Assembly: GCF_013364275.1 (NCBI RefSeq)
Contig: NZ_CP054932.1
Location: 8,618,001 to 8,682,000 of the forward strand
DNA length: 64,000 nt
Direction: 5' to 3'
From: Actinomadura sp. NAK00032
GTDB lineage: Bacteria; Actinomycetota; Actinomycetes; Streptosporangiales; Streptosporangiaceae
Made by a program: the position numbers and the translations under genes. The stretch's first letter is position 1. The number at the start of each line of letters is the position of its first letter. Shown here one piece after another: positions 34,145 to 43,245 of this stretch. The notes under the pieces were generated by a model, which made no database searches, was not told the DNA's origin, and worked only from the letters and a program-made list of their open reading frames with translations.

Positions 34145-35377
34145 ATGACGCACGCTCCCCTCTCCCCCCTGTCCGCACCCCGGCGCGGCCGGCCCGCGGT
34201 CCTCGCGGTCGCCGCGACGACGTTCCTGGTCGTCACCAGCGAGATGCTGCCGGTCGGGCTGCTCACCTCGATCGGCCCCGACCTCGGGGTGTCCGCGGGC
34301 GCCGCCGGGCTGGCGATGACCGTGCCCGGCCTCGTGGCCGCGCTCTCGGCGCTCGTGCTCCCCGCCGCCACCGCCCGGTTCGACCGGCGGACGGTGCTGG
34401 CCGTGCTGGCGGGCCTGCTGGCCGCCGCCGACCTGGCCTCGGCCGCCGCACCGAATCTGGGGGTGCTGCTGGTCGCGCGGGTGCTGGTCGGCATGGCGAT
34501 CGGCGGGGTGTGGGCGATCGCCGGCGGGCTGGCGGTCCGGCTGGTTCCGGCGCGCTCCGCCGGCACCGCCACCTCGGTCATCTTCGGCGGGATCGCGGTG
34601 GCGTCGGTGGTGGGCGTCCCCGCCGGCACGCTGCTCGGCGACCTGGCCGGCTGGCGGGCCGCGTTCGCCGCGGCCGGGGTGTGCGCGGCCGCCGCCTGCG
34701 CCGCGCTGGCCGTGCTGCTGCCGCCGCTGCCCGGCACCGGCCCGGCGGGCCTGCGGCGGCTGCCGGGGCTGCTGCGCGTGCCCGCCGCGCGGGCCGGGCT
34801 GCTGGTCACGATGCTGCTCGTCACCGGGCACTTCGCGGCGTACACCTACGTGCGTCCCGTCCTGGAGGGGGTGTCCGGCGTGGACGCCGACCTGATCAGC
34901 ACACTCCTGCTCGGCTACGGCGTCGCGGGCGTCGTCGGGAACTTCGCCGCAGGGTCGGCATCGGCGCGCGACCCGCGCCGCACCCTCATCGCGCTCGCCG
35001 CGCTGCTCGCACCGGCCGCCCTGCTGATCCCCATCGCAGGTCGGAACCCGCTCCCGGCAGTGGTGCTGCTGATCCTGTGGGGCATCGCCTACGGCGGCGT
35101 ATCGGTCACCCTGCAGAACTGGCTGCTGCGAGCGGCGCCCGACGCACCCGAGCCCGTGTCGGCGCTGTTCGTCGCCACGTTCAACATCGCGATCTCGCTG
35201 GGAGCGCTGACCGGCGGACGCGTCACCGACGCCGCCGGAGCGGAAGGCGTCATGTGGCTGGGCGGTGCGCTGGCCGTACTCGCCCTGGCCGCCGCGATGA
35301 CGCTCGGGCATCGCCGGGACGGCGAGGTTCGCGCCCGCCCGGTGCGGGAGGCTCAGCCGGTGCGGGAGACGACGTAG
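34145..35377 (+). CDS. MFS transporter (DHA1 family, AraJ/Cmx-like)
   Basis: This 410-residue, 12-helix proton-driven efflux protein includes FLVVTSEMLPVGLLTSIGPD in helix 1 and RVLVGMAIGGVWAIAGGLAV in helix 4, typical of sugar/chloramphenicol-type DHA1 exporters. The ATG at 34145 is preferred over upstream in-frame starts because homology begins there. It is divergent from a LysR gene and probably regulated by it. The 3' end overlaps the convergent polyprenyl synthase gene by 25 bp. Confidence 0.9.
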   Translation: MTHAPLSPLSAPRRGRPAVLAVAATTFLVVTSEMLPVGLLTSIGPDLGVSAGAAGLAMTVPGLVAALSALVLPAATARFDRRTVLAVLAGLLAAADLASAAAPNLGVLLVARVLVGMAIGGVWAIAGGLAVRLVPARSAGTATSVIFGGIAVASVVGVPAGTLLGDLAGWRAAFAAAGVCAAAACAALAVLLPPLPGTGPAGLRRLPGLLRVPAARAGLLVTMLLVTGHFAAYTYVRPVLEGVSGVDADLISTLLLGYGVAGVVGNFAAGSASARDPRRTLIALAALLAPAALLIPIAGRNPLPAVVLLILWGIAYGGVSVTLQNWLLRAAPDAPEPVSALFVATFNIAISLGALTGGRVTDAAGAEGVMWLGGALAVLALAAAMTLGHRRDGEVRARPVREAQPVRETT

Positions 35378-36393
35378 TCGCAGAGGTTGGTGAACGCCTC
35401 GCGGGCCGGGACGTCCGGGAGGGTGAGGAGTTCGGTGCGCGCGTCCTCGGCCCACCGGCGCAGGTCGGCGCGGGCGCGGGCCATCGCGGGGTGGGCGCGC
35501 AGGAGGGTGAGGGCCTCGGCGTGCAGCGCGTCGTCGGTGAGGTCCTGGACGAGCAGCTCGCGGAGCCGGGCGTCGTCCGGGCCGGAGCCGATGCCGGCGA
35601 GCACGTGGTGCACCGGCAGCGTGCGGATGCCCTCGCGCAGGTCGGTGCCGGGGGTCTTGCCCGACTCCTCGGTCTCGGAGTCGATGTCGAGGATGTCGTC
35701 GGACAGCTGGAACGCGATGCCGATCTTCTCGCACGCGGAGGTGACCGTGTCGACGACGTGCGCGGGGGCGCCCGACAGCAGCGCGCCGAACTGGCCGGAG
35801 ACGGCGATGAGCGACGCGGTCTTGTCGGCGACGACCTGGAGGTAGTGCTTGAGGGGGTCGGCGTCCTCGCCGGGGCCGACGGTCTCCTGGATCTGGCCGC
35901 GGACGAGCCGCGCGAACGCGCGGGCCTGGATCCGGACCGCCTCGGGGCCGAGGTCGGCGAGCAGGTCGGACGCGCGGGCGAACAGGTAGTCGCCGGTGAG
36001 GATCGCGACGGTGTTCGTCCACCGGGAGTTGGCGGACTGCTGGCCGCGGCGGACGGTCGCCTCGTCCATCACGTCGTCGTGGTAGAGCGTGCCGAGATGG
36101 GTCAGCTCGACGACGACGGCGGCCGGCACCACGCCGGCCGCGGCGGGGTCGCCGAAGTGGGAGGCGAGCAGTACCAGCATGGGCCGGAACCGCTTGCCGC
36201 CCGCCTCGACGAGGTGCTCGGAAGCCTCGGTGAGCAGCGGGTCCTCACCGCGCACGCAGTCGAGCAGCAGGGCCTCGACGTCGGTCAAACGCGCCTTGGC
36301 GTCGGACGCGAGCGCGGCGTCGATGGGAAGCCCGAACGGGCCGGTCCCCTTGACGGCCGGCCCGCCGGACTTCTCCGCGGATGGGTTGCTCAC
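35353..36393 (-). CDS. Long-chain polyprenyl diphosphate synthase (menaquinone side chain)
   Basis: This 346-residue trans-isoprenyl diphosphate synthase has both Asp-rich motifs, DDVMD (106-110) and DDILD (232-236). Positions 4 and 5 before the first motif are Thr and Gly. Small residues there leave a deep pocket and favour long products (hepta- to nonaprenyl), not GGPP. It starts 9 bp after nuoN, so it is the last gene of the nuo operon. With menJ and menG nearby, the menaquinone side chain is its likely product. It is not a convincing GGPP source for the terpenoid cluster. Confidence 0.9.
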   Translation of the reverse strand: MSNPSAEKSGGPAVKGTGPFGLPIDAALASDAKARLTDVEALLLDCVRGEDPLLTEASEHLVEAGGKRFRPMLVLLASHFGDPAAAGVVPAAVVVELTHLGTLYHDDVMDEATVRRGQQSANSRWTNTVAILTGDYLFARASDLLADLGPEAVRIQARAFARLVRGQIQETVGPGEDADPLKHYLQVVADKTASLIAVSGQFGALLSGAPAHVVDTVTSACEKIGIAFQLSDDILDIDSETEESGKTPGTDLREGIRTLPVHHVLAGIGSGPDDARLRELLVQDLTDDALHAEALTLLRAHPAMARARADLRRWAEDARTELLTLPDVPAREAFTNLCDYVVSRTG

Positions 36394-36402
36394 CCAGACT
36401 CC

Positions 36403-37989
36403 CTAACGGACGAACATGTGGGTCGTGGCCTGACCCGCGAGGTCCAGGACCGGCTGCGGGATCACGCCGAGTACCACAGTAGCCGTCACACCGAGCGCCA
36501 CCGCTACCGCGGTCGCCGGCCCGGCCACCACGACCGGGCCCTCGGCGTCCGGCTCGCTGAAGAACATCACCACGATCACCCGCACGTAGAAGAACGCGGC
36601 GACCGCGGACGAGACGACCGCGACGATGACCAGCGGCGTCGCGCCCTCCTCGACGGCGGCCTTGAACACCGCGAACTTCCCGGTGAACCCGCTGGTGAGC
36701 GGGATGCCCGCGAACGCCAGCAGGAAGAAGGCGAACGCGCCCGCGACCACCGGGGAGCGCTTGCCGAGCCCGGCCCACCGGGACAGGTGCCCGGCCTCGC
36801 CGCCCGCGTCCCGCACCATCGTGACGACGGCGAACGCGCCGACCGAGGTGAAGCCGTAGGCGAGCAGGTAGAACAGGCTGCTCGACAGGCCGTGCGGGGA
36901 GCTGGCGATCACGCCCATGAGCAGGAAGCCCGCGTGCGCGATGGACGAGTAGGCCAGCATCCGCTTGATGTCGGTCTGCGTGATCGCGATGATCGACCCG
37001 GCGACCATCGTGAGAATCGCCACACCCCACATGACGGGCCGCCAGTCCCAGCGCAGCGTCTCGAACGCCACGTAGTAGACCCGCAGGATCCCGCCGAACG
37101 CGGCGACGACCGTCCCGGACGCCATCAGCGCCGTGATCGGGGTGGGGGCGCCCTGGTAGACGTCCGGCTTCCACATGTGGAAGGGGACGCCGCCGAGCTT
37201 GAACAGCAGCCCGACCGACAGCAGCGCGACGCCCGCGAGCAGCAGGGTCTCGTTGCCGGCGTCCTTGCCGATCTCGGCGGAGATGTCCGCCAGCCGCACC
37301 GACCCGGCGTACCCGTACAGCAGCGCCGCGCCGTACAGGAAGAACGCCGACGAGAACGCGCCGAGCAGGAAGTACTTGACCGCCGCCTCCTGGGAGAGGA
37401 GGCGCCGCCGGCGGGCGAGCCCGCACAGCAGGTACAGCGGCAGCGACATGACCTCCAGCGCCACGAACATCGTGAGCAGGTCGTTCGCCGCCGGGAACAT
37501 GACCATGCCCGCGACGGCGAACATCATCAGCGGGTACACCTCGGTCTGGGTGACCCCCGCCTCGGCGGTCCGCTGCTCGGCCTCGGTGCCGGGCAGCGCG
37601 GACGCCTGCGCGGCGAAGTGCCCGCCGGTCGCGTGGCCGCCGCGCTCGGCGATCAGCAGCAGGCTGACCAGGGCCAGCAGCAGGATGGTGCCCTGGATGA
37701 ACAGCGTCGGCCCGTCCACGCCGAGCGCGCCCTCGGCCGCGACGTGGTGCGGGTTGTCGCGCCACGCGAGCGCGACCGTCCAGCCGAAGCCGCCCGCGAG
37801 GCCGAGGAACGCGAGCGGCACCTGCGCGTAGTAGCGCGCGTTGCGGCCGACGAACGCCTCGACGAGCACGCCCACGACGGCGGCGCCGAGGATCAGCAGC
37901 AGCGGGCCGATCTGCCCGTACTCGATGTGCGGCGCGGGGATGTCACCCCCTTGCGCGAGGACCGCGCTCACCTGGCTGGAGGTGCTCAT
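36403..37989 (-). CDS. nuoN: NADH-quinone oxidoreductase subunit N
   Basis: This 528-residue antiporter-like membrane subunit is part of complex I proton pumping, with about 14 helices. Family marks include LGLAGGFGWTVAL and KLGGVPFHMWKPDVYQGAPT, followed by TDIKRMLAYSSIAHAGFLLM. The functional Lys residues in KLGGVPFH and DIKRMLAYSS are present. It overlaps nuoM by 4 bp. Between helices 3 and 4 it carries an extra loop (GHATGGHFAAQASALPGTEA) not universal in the family. Confidence 0.95.
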   Translation of the reverse strand: MSTSSQVSAVLAQGGDIPAPHIEYGQIGPLLLILGAAVVGVLVEAFVGRNARYYAQVPLAFLGLAGGFGWTVALAWRDNPHHVAAEGALGVDGPTLFIQGTILLLALVSLLLIAERGGHATGGHFAAQASALPGTEAEQRTAEAGVTQTEVYPLMMFAVAGMVMFPAANDLLTMFVALEVMSLPLYLLCGLARRRRLLSQEAAVKYFLLGAFSSAFFLYGAALLYGYAGSVRLADISAEIGKDAGNETLLLAGVALLSVGLLFKLGGVPFHMWKPDVYQGAPTPITALMASGTVVAAFGGILRVYYVAFETLRWDWRPVMWGVAILTMVAGSIIAITQTDIKRMLAYSSIAHAGFLLMGVIASSPHGLSSSLFYLLAYGFTSVGAFAVVTMVRDAGGEAGHLSRWAGLGKRSPVVAGAFAFFLLAFAGIPLTSGFTGKFAVFKAAVEEGATPLVIVAVVSSAVAAFFYVRVIVVMFFSEPDAEGPVVVAGPATAVAVALGVTATVVLGVIPQPVLDLAGQATTHMFVR

Positions 37990-39566
37990 GGACGGGCTCC
38001 GTTCTCGGCGACGTTACCGGTGACGTCCGGCGCCGGGTCGTGCTGGTCGACCCTGGCCAGCGTGTGGTCCACCGACGGGTTGATCACGTGCAGCACCGGC
38101 TGCGGGAAGAAGCCCATCGCCACGATGATCGCGATGATCGGGCCGATGACCCACTTCTCCCGGGCGGACAGGTCCTTCATGCCCTCCACCGCGGGCACCG
38201 GCCGGCCGCCCATGGTCCGCTGGTACATCCAGAGGATGTAGATCGCGGCGAGCACGATGGCGATGATGGAGGCGACGGCGGCCCACTCGTAGCGGCTGAA
38301 CGTGCCGACCACGACCAGGAACTCCGACACGAACGGCGACAGGCCCGGCAGCGACAGCCCGGACAGGCCGGCGATCAGGAACGTCCCGGCGAGCACCGGG
38401 GCGACCTTCTGCACCCCGCCGAAGTCGGAGATCCGCGCCGACTTCCGCCGCACGATCAGGAACCCGACGATCAGGAACAGCGCGCCGGTGGAGAACCCGT
38501 GGTTCACCATGTACAGCGCCGCGCCGGACTGGGCCTGCGACGTCATCGCGAAGATGCCGAGCACGATGAACCCGAAGTGGGAGATCGACGTGTAGGCGAT
38601 CAGCCGCTTCATGTCGACCTGCCCGATCGCGAGGACCGCGCCGTAGATGATGCTGACGACCGCGAACGCGAGCACGACCGGCGTCGCCCACTTGGCCGCG
38701 CCGGGGAACAGCTCCAGGCAGAACCGGAGCATCCCGTAGGTGCCGACCTTGTCCAGCACGCCGACGATCAGCACCAGCGCCCCGGCCGGGGACTGCTGCG
38801 CCGCGTCCGGCAGCCAGGTGTGCACCGGCACCATCGGCGCCTTGATCGCGAACGCGACGAAGAAGCCGAGGAACAGCCACTTCGCCGTGGTCGGGTCGAT
38901 GTTCATCTTCGACAGCTCGTCGAACATGAACGTGCCGTGGCCGAGGCCGCCGTCCGCGACGGACTTGGCCGACAGCGGGTACAGCCAGATGACCGCGACG
39001 AGCATCAGCAGCCCGCCGAACAGCGAGTACAGCAGGAACTTCACCGCGGCGTAGGACCGCTGCGCGCCGCCGTAGGACCCGATGATGAAGTACACCGGGA
39101 TCAGCATCGCCTCGAAGAAGACGTAGAAGAGGAACACGTCGGTCGCCGCGAAGACGCCGATCATGGCCGCTTCCAGCGACAGCAGCAGCGCGAAGTAGGT
39201 CTTCACCGACCGCTTCGCCGGCACGTCGGTGCCGCCGGAGCGGTCCGCCTCGTTCCAGGAGGCCAGCATGACCAGCGGGACGAGGATGACCGACAGCAGG
39301 ATCAGCGTCAGCGCGACGCCGTCGACCCCGAGCGCCCAGTGGACCCCGAACTCCTTGATCCACCAGTACTTCTCGTCGAACTGGAAGCGCGCCCCGCCCG
39401 CGTCGAAGCCCGCCGCCATGACGCCGGTGAGCACCGCGACGAGCAGGGAGACGCCGAGCGCGAACTGCTTGACCAGCGTCTCCCGCTGGCGCGGAATGGC
39501 GATGAGCAGCAGCGCGCCCACCAGTGGCAGTCCGATGAGGACGCTCAGCCAGGGAAAGTCGCTCAT
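37986..39566 (-). CDS. nuoM: NADH-quinone oxidoreductase subunit M
   Basis: This 526-residue antiporter-like subunit starts at ATG 39566, overlapping the nuoL stop by 4 bp; the longer upstream frame is not coding. Key motifs: DGVALTLILLSVILVPLVML, FFEAMLIPVYFIIGSYG (with the conserved Glu), FLAFAIKAPMVPVHTWLPDA-like segment (KAPMVPVHTWLPDAAQQSP) and DMKRLIAYTSISHFGFIVLG. Confidence 0.95.
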   Translation of the reverse strand: MSDFPWLSVLIGLPLVGALLLIAIPRQRETLVKQFALGVSLLVAVLTGVMAAGFDAGGARFQFDEKYWWIKEFGVHWALGVDGVALTLILLSVILVPLVMLASWNEADRSGGTDVPAKRSVKTYFALLLSLEAAMIGVFAATDVFLFYVFFEAMLIPVYFIIGSYGGAQRSYAAVKFLLYSLFGGLLMLVAVIWLYPLSAKSVADGGLGHGTFMFDELSKMNIDPTTAKWLFLGFFVAFAIKAPMVPVHTWLPDAAQQSPAGALVLIVGVLDKVGTYGMLRFCLELFPGAAKWATPVVLAFAVVSIIYGAVLAIGQVDMKRLIAYTSISHFGFIVLGIFAMTSQAQSGAALYMVNHGFSTGALFLIVGFLIVRRKSARISDFGGVQKVAPVLAGTFLIAGLSGLSLPGLSPFVSEFLVVVGTFSRYEWAAVASIIAIVLAAIYILWMYQRTMGGRPVPAVEGMKDLSAREKWVIGPIIAIIVAMGFFPQPVLHVINPSVDHTLARVDQHDPAPDVTGNVAENGARP

Positions 39567-41479
39567 GAAACGTTCACCACCAGGAGCGCCGCGACCACGA
39601 GGGCCGCACCGCCCAGCATCGAGAGAGCGTAGGAACGGGCGAAGCCGGTCTGGACGCGGCGGAGCCGGCCCGAACTGCCGCCGACCCCGGCGGCCGTGCC
39701 GTTGACGAGGCCGTCGACGCCGCGCCCGTCGAACCAGACCGCGAGGCGGGTCAGCCACTGGCCGGGACGCATGAGCAGCGACTCGTTGATCGCGTCGCCG
39801 TAGAGGTCCTTGCGGGCCGCGACGGTGACGAACGAGCCCTTGGGCGCCTCGCGCGGCACCTTGCGGGCGCCGTACTGCCGCCACGCGATCACCGCGCCGA
39901 TGACCATCAGCACCAGGGTGGCGATACCGGGCCCGGTGACGGGGTTGAACTCGTGCTCGTGCTCGGGCGCCCCGACGACCGGCTCCAGGAAGCCGGCGAA
40001 CCCGCCGAGGATCAGCAGCCCGCCGGCGGCGACGGAGCCGACCGCGAGCAGCATCAGCGGGATCGTCATGACCTTCGGCGACTCGTGCGGGTGGACGTCG
40101 TCCTCCCAGCGCTTCTCACCGAAGAACGTCATGAACATCACGCGCGACATGTAGTAGGCCGTGATGGCCGCGCCGACCACCGCGCAGGTGCCGAGGATCG
40201 CCCCGGTCGTGCCGCCCTTGTCGAACGCCGTCTCGATGATGGCGTCCTTGGTGAAGTAGCCGGACAGGCCGGGGAACCCGATGATGGCGAGGTACCCGAG
40301 CCCGAACGTCGCGTAGGTGAAGACCATCACCCCGCGCAGCGCGCCGTAGTGGCGCATGTTCACGTCGTCCTTCATGCCGTGCATGACCGAGCCGGCGCCG
40401 AGGAACAGGCCCGCCTTGAAGAAGCCGTGCGCGATGAGGTGCGCGATGGCGAAGACGTACCCGGCCTTGCCGAGCCCGGCGGCCAGCGTCATGTAGCCGA
40501 TCTGCGACATCGTCGACCCGGCGAGGGCCTTCTTGATGTCGTCCTTCGCGCAACCGATGATCGCACCGGCCAGCAGCGTGGCCGCGCCGACGATCGTCAC
40601 GACGAGCTGCGCGGTCTCCGACATCTCGAAGATCGGCCCGGACCGGACGATCAGGTAGACGCCCGCCGTCACCATCGTGGCGGCGTGGATGAGCGCCGAC
40701 ACCGGGGTCGGGCCCTCCATGGCGTCCAGCAGCCAGGACTGCAGCGGCAGCTGCGCCGACTTGCCGCACGCGCCGAGCAGCAGGAGCAGCCCGATCGCGG
40801 TGGCGGTGCCGGAGCTCAGCTGGGTCGCAAGGCCCGCGTGCTCGGGGCCGAGGCCGAGGATCGGCCCGTAGTCGATGGTGCCGAACGTCGCGAACAGCAG
40901 CGCGATCGCGATGATCAGCCCCATGTCGCCGACGCGGTTGACGACGAACGCCTTCTTCGCCGCGGTCGCCGCGGTCGGCTTGTGCTGCCAGAACCCGATC
41001 AGCAGGTAGGACGCGAGACTCACGCCCTCCCAGCCGAGGAACATGACCAGGTAGTTGCTGCCCAGCACCAGCAGCAGCATCGCCGCCACGAACAGGTTCA
41101 GGTACGCGAAGAACTTGCGGCGCTGGGGGTCCTCGGCCATGTAGCCGATGGAGTAGATGTGGATGAGCGAGCCCACCCCGGTGATCAGCAGCACGAAGCT
41201 GATGGACAGCGGGTCCACCAGCAGGTCCATGCCGACCTTGAACGAGCCCACGTCGATGAAGTCCCACAGGTGCAGGGTGCGGCGCCGCTCCTCGGCGTCG
41301 TACCCGAGCATCTGGGCGAACATCGCGACGCCCACCGCGAACGACGCCACCGACATGGTGGTGCCGAGCAGGTGGCCCCACTTGTCGGTGCGCCTCCCCC
41401 CGAGCAGGAGGATCGCGGCGCCCGCGAGCGGGAGCGCGATGAGAAGCCAGGACGCGGCCTGGATGCCTTCCGCTTTCAT
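39563..41479 (-). CDS. nuoL: NADH-quinone oxidoreductase subunit L
   Basis: This 638-residue largest membrane subunit is distal to the peripheral arm, with a C-terminal amphipathic helix expected along the membrane. Motifs: FVLLITGVGSLIHIYSIGYM, FLGWEGVSLASYLLIGFW, AQLPLQSWLLDAMEGPTPVS and DDIKKALAGSTMSQIGYMTL. Start is ATG 41479, 10 bp after nuoK. Confidence 0.95.
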   Translation of the reverse strand: MKAEGIQAASWLLIALPLAGAAILLLGGRRTDKWGHLLGTTMSVASFAVGVAMFAQMLGYDAEERRRTLHLWDFIDVGSFKVGMDLLVDPLSISFVLLITGVGSLIHIYSIGYMAEDPQRRKFFAYLNLFVAAMLLLVLGSNYLVMFLGWEGVSLASYLLIGFWQHKPTAATAAKKAFVVNRVGDMGLIIAIALLFATFGTIDYGPILGLGPEHAGLATQLSSGTATAIGLLLLLGACGKSAQLPLQSWLLDAMEGPTPVSALIHAATMVTAGVYLIVRSGPIFEMSETAQLVVTIVGAATLLAGAIIGCAKDDIKKALAGSTMSQIGYMTLAAGLGKAGYVFAIAHLIAHGFFKAGLFLGAGSVMHGMKDDVNMRHYGALRGVMVFTYATFGLGYLAIIGFPGLSGYFTKDAIIETAFDKGGTTGAILGTCAVVGAAITAYYMSRVMFMTFFGEKRWEDDVHPHESPKVMTIPLMLLAVGSVAAGGLLILGGFAGFLEPVVGAPEHEHEFNPVTGPGIATLVLMVIGAVIAWRQYGARKVPREAPKGSFVTVAARKDLYGDAINESLLMRPGQWLTRLAVWFDGRGVDGLVNGTAAGVGGSSGRLRRVQTGFARSYALSMLGGAALVVAALLVVNVS

Positions 41480-41489
41480 CCCCGACCTC

Positions 41490-41789
41490 TCAGTACTTCA
41501 GCAGGTTCGCGTCGTCGACCGACGAGGACCTGCGGGTCCGGAAGATGGTCATGATGATCGCCAGGCCCACCACGACCTCCGCGGCGGCCACCACCATCAC
41601 GAAGAACGCGATGATCTGGCCGTCGAGGTTGCCGTGCATGCGGGAGAACGAGACGAACGCCAGGTTCGTCGCGTTCAGCATGAGCTCGATGCACATGAAC
41701 ACCACGATCGCGTTGCGCCGCACGAGGACGCCGAACGCTCCGATGGTGAACAGGATCGCCGAGAGAGCCAGGTAGTGCCCCGGACTCAT
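41490..41789 (-). CDS. nuoK: NADH-quinone oxidoreductase subunit K
   Basis: This 99-residue three-helix subunit reads HYLALSAILFTIGAFGVLVR and has the conserved Glu in VFMCIELMLNATNLAFV and in VVVAAAEVVVGLAIIM. It overlaps nuoJ by 4 bp (41786-41789). Confidence 0.96.
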   Translation of the reverse strand: MSPGHYLALSAILFTIGAFGVLVRRNAIVVFMCIELMLNATNLAFVSFSRMHGNLDGQIIAFFVMVVAAAEVVVGLAIIMTIFRTRRSSSVDDANLLKY

Positions 41790-42694
41790 TGACCAGCCTC
41801 GCCTTCACTCGCGCCGCCGCCCGCGGCCGGCGTCCCCGACTTGACGGAGCGCTCCTCGGCGTCGGCCTCGGCGGCCTCGTCGGTGACCGCCTGGACCGCG
41901 GCCACGTCCCGCTCCATCGCCTCCTCCTCGGTGCCGCCGTACAGGTCGGCGTGCCGCTCGGCGGTGTCGGTGCGGGCCGCGATGACCGGGTTGACCGACA
42001 GCTCCGACGGCGTCCCGTCCGGCAGCAGCGCCGGCATGTCGACGGCGTTGTGCCGGGCGTAGGTGCCGGGGCCCGGCAGCGGGCCCGGGTGGTCGCCGCT
42101 GAGGAAGCGGCCCTTGGACAGGTCCTTCTGCGTCGCCTTCGGCTCGGTGCGCTCCCGGTGCGCCAGCACCATCGCGCCGAGCGCCGCGGTGATCAGCAGG
42201 GCGCTGGTCGCCTCGAACGCGAACACGTACTTGGAGAACAGCAGCCGGGCCAGCCCGACCACGTTGCCCTCGGCGTTGGCCTGGTTCAGGCCCGCCGAGT
42301 CGCCGAGCGCCGCGTTGCCGAGGCCCGTGCCCAGCAGGGCGATGAACCCGATCGCGGCGATCACGCCCCAGAAGCGCTGGCCCCGGATCGTCTCCACCAG
42401 CGAATCGGTGGAGGTCACCCCGACGACCATCATCACGAACAGGAACAGCATCAGCACCGCGCCGGTGTAGACGATCACCTGGACGAAGGCCAGGAACGGC
42501 GCGTTCTGGATCGCGTACAGCGCGGCGAGGCCGAGCATCACGGTCGCCAGCAGCAGCGCCGAGTGCACCGCCTTCCGCACGAAGATCATGCCGAGCGCGC
42601 CGAGCACCGACACGACCGCCAGCAGCCAGAAGAAGAACGGCTCACCGGACTGCTTGTCGGCGACCTCGGCGGCGAGGACGGACGCGGTGCTCAT
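41786..42694 (-). CDS. nuoJ: NADH-quinone oxidoreductase subunit J with extended C-terminus
   Basis: This 302-residue protein has five helices in about the first 180 residues (FFFWLLAVVSVLGALGMIFV, then SALLLATVMLGLAALYAIQN, then VQVIVYTGAVLMLFLFVMMV). About 120 residues of hydrophilic, acidic tail follow, longer than the enterobacterial subunit (about 184) but known among actinobacteria. It overlaps nuoI and nuoK by 4 bp each. Confidence 0.95.
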   Translation of the reverse strand: MSTASVLAAEVADKQSGEPFFFWLLAVVSVLGALGMIFVRKAVHSALLLATVMLGLAALYAIQNAPFLAFVQVIVYTGAVLMLFLFVMMVVGVTSTDSLVETIRGQRFWGVIAAIGFIALLGTGLGNAALGDSAGLNQANAEGNVVGLARLLFSKYVFAFEATSALLITAALGAMVLAHRERTEPKATQKDLSKGRFLSGDHPGPLPGPGTYARHNAVDMPALLPDGTPSELSVNPVIAARTDTAERHADLYGGTEEEAMERDVAAVQAVTDEAAEADAEERSVKSGTPAAGGGASEGEAGQ

Positions 42695-43245
42695 TTGCCC
42701 TCACCGCCCTCGGCCGGCCCGGCCGGCGACTCGTCGGACTGGAGGCCGAGGCGGTAGTAGTCCTCCTCGGTGTCGCCGAGCCGCATGGCGTGCGGCGGCG
42801 TCTCCATGCCCTCGCGCAGCGGCGCGAGCAGCATGTCCTTGGTGTAGATCAGGCTCTCCCGGCTGTCGTCGGCGAGCTCGTACTCGTTGGTCATCGTGAG
42901 CGCCCGGGTGGGGCACGCCTCGATGCACAGCCCGCAGAGGATGCAGCGCAGGTAGTTGATCTGGTACGTGCGGCCGTACCGCTCACCGGGCGAGTACCGC
43001 TCGTCCTCGCTGTTGTCGGCGCCCTCGACGAAGATGGCGTCCGCCGGGCAGGCCCACGCGCACAGCTCGCAGCCGATGCACTTCTCCAGCCCGTCCGGCC
43101 ACCGGTTCAGCTGGTGCCGCCCGTGGAAGCGCGGCGCGGTCGGCTTCTTCACCTCGGGGTACTGAACGGTCTCGCTCTTCATGAACATCTGGTGGAACGA
43201 GACCCCGAACCCCTTGACCGGGTTCAGGAAATCAGTGAGTCCCAC
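42691..43245 (-). CDS. nuoI: NADH-quinone oxidoreductase subunit I
   Basis: This 184-residue peripheral subunit has two [4Fe-4S] clusters (N6a, N6b): CIGCELCAWACPADAI (about 58-73) and CILCGLCIEACPTRAL (about 101-116). It opens with an amphipathic helix (LTDFLNPVKGFGVSFHQMFM). The start overlaps the end of nuoH by 14 bp. Confidence 0.96.
   Translation of the reverse strand: MGLTDFLNPVKGFGVSFHQMFMKSETVQYPEVKKPTAPRFHGRHQLNRWPDGLEKCIGCELCAWACPADAIFVEGADNSEDERYSPGERYGRTYQINYLRCILCGLCIEACPTRALTMTNEYELADDSRESLIYTKDMLLAPLREGMETPPHAMRLGDTEEDYYRLGLQSDESPAGPAEGGEGK

Noticed and set aside
35353..36393. Polyprenyl diphosphate synthase as the missing GGPP synthase of the terpenoid cluster
   Set aside because: It is 9 bp behind nuoN on the opposite strand from the cyclases, 6.5 kb away, and has small residues before the first Asp-rich motif, which favours long chains for menaquinone.
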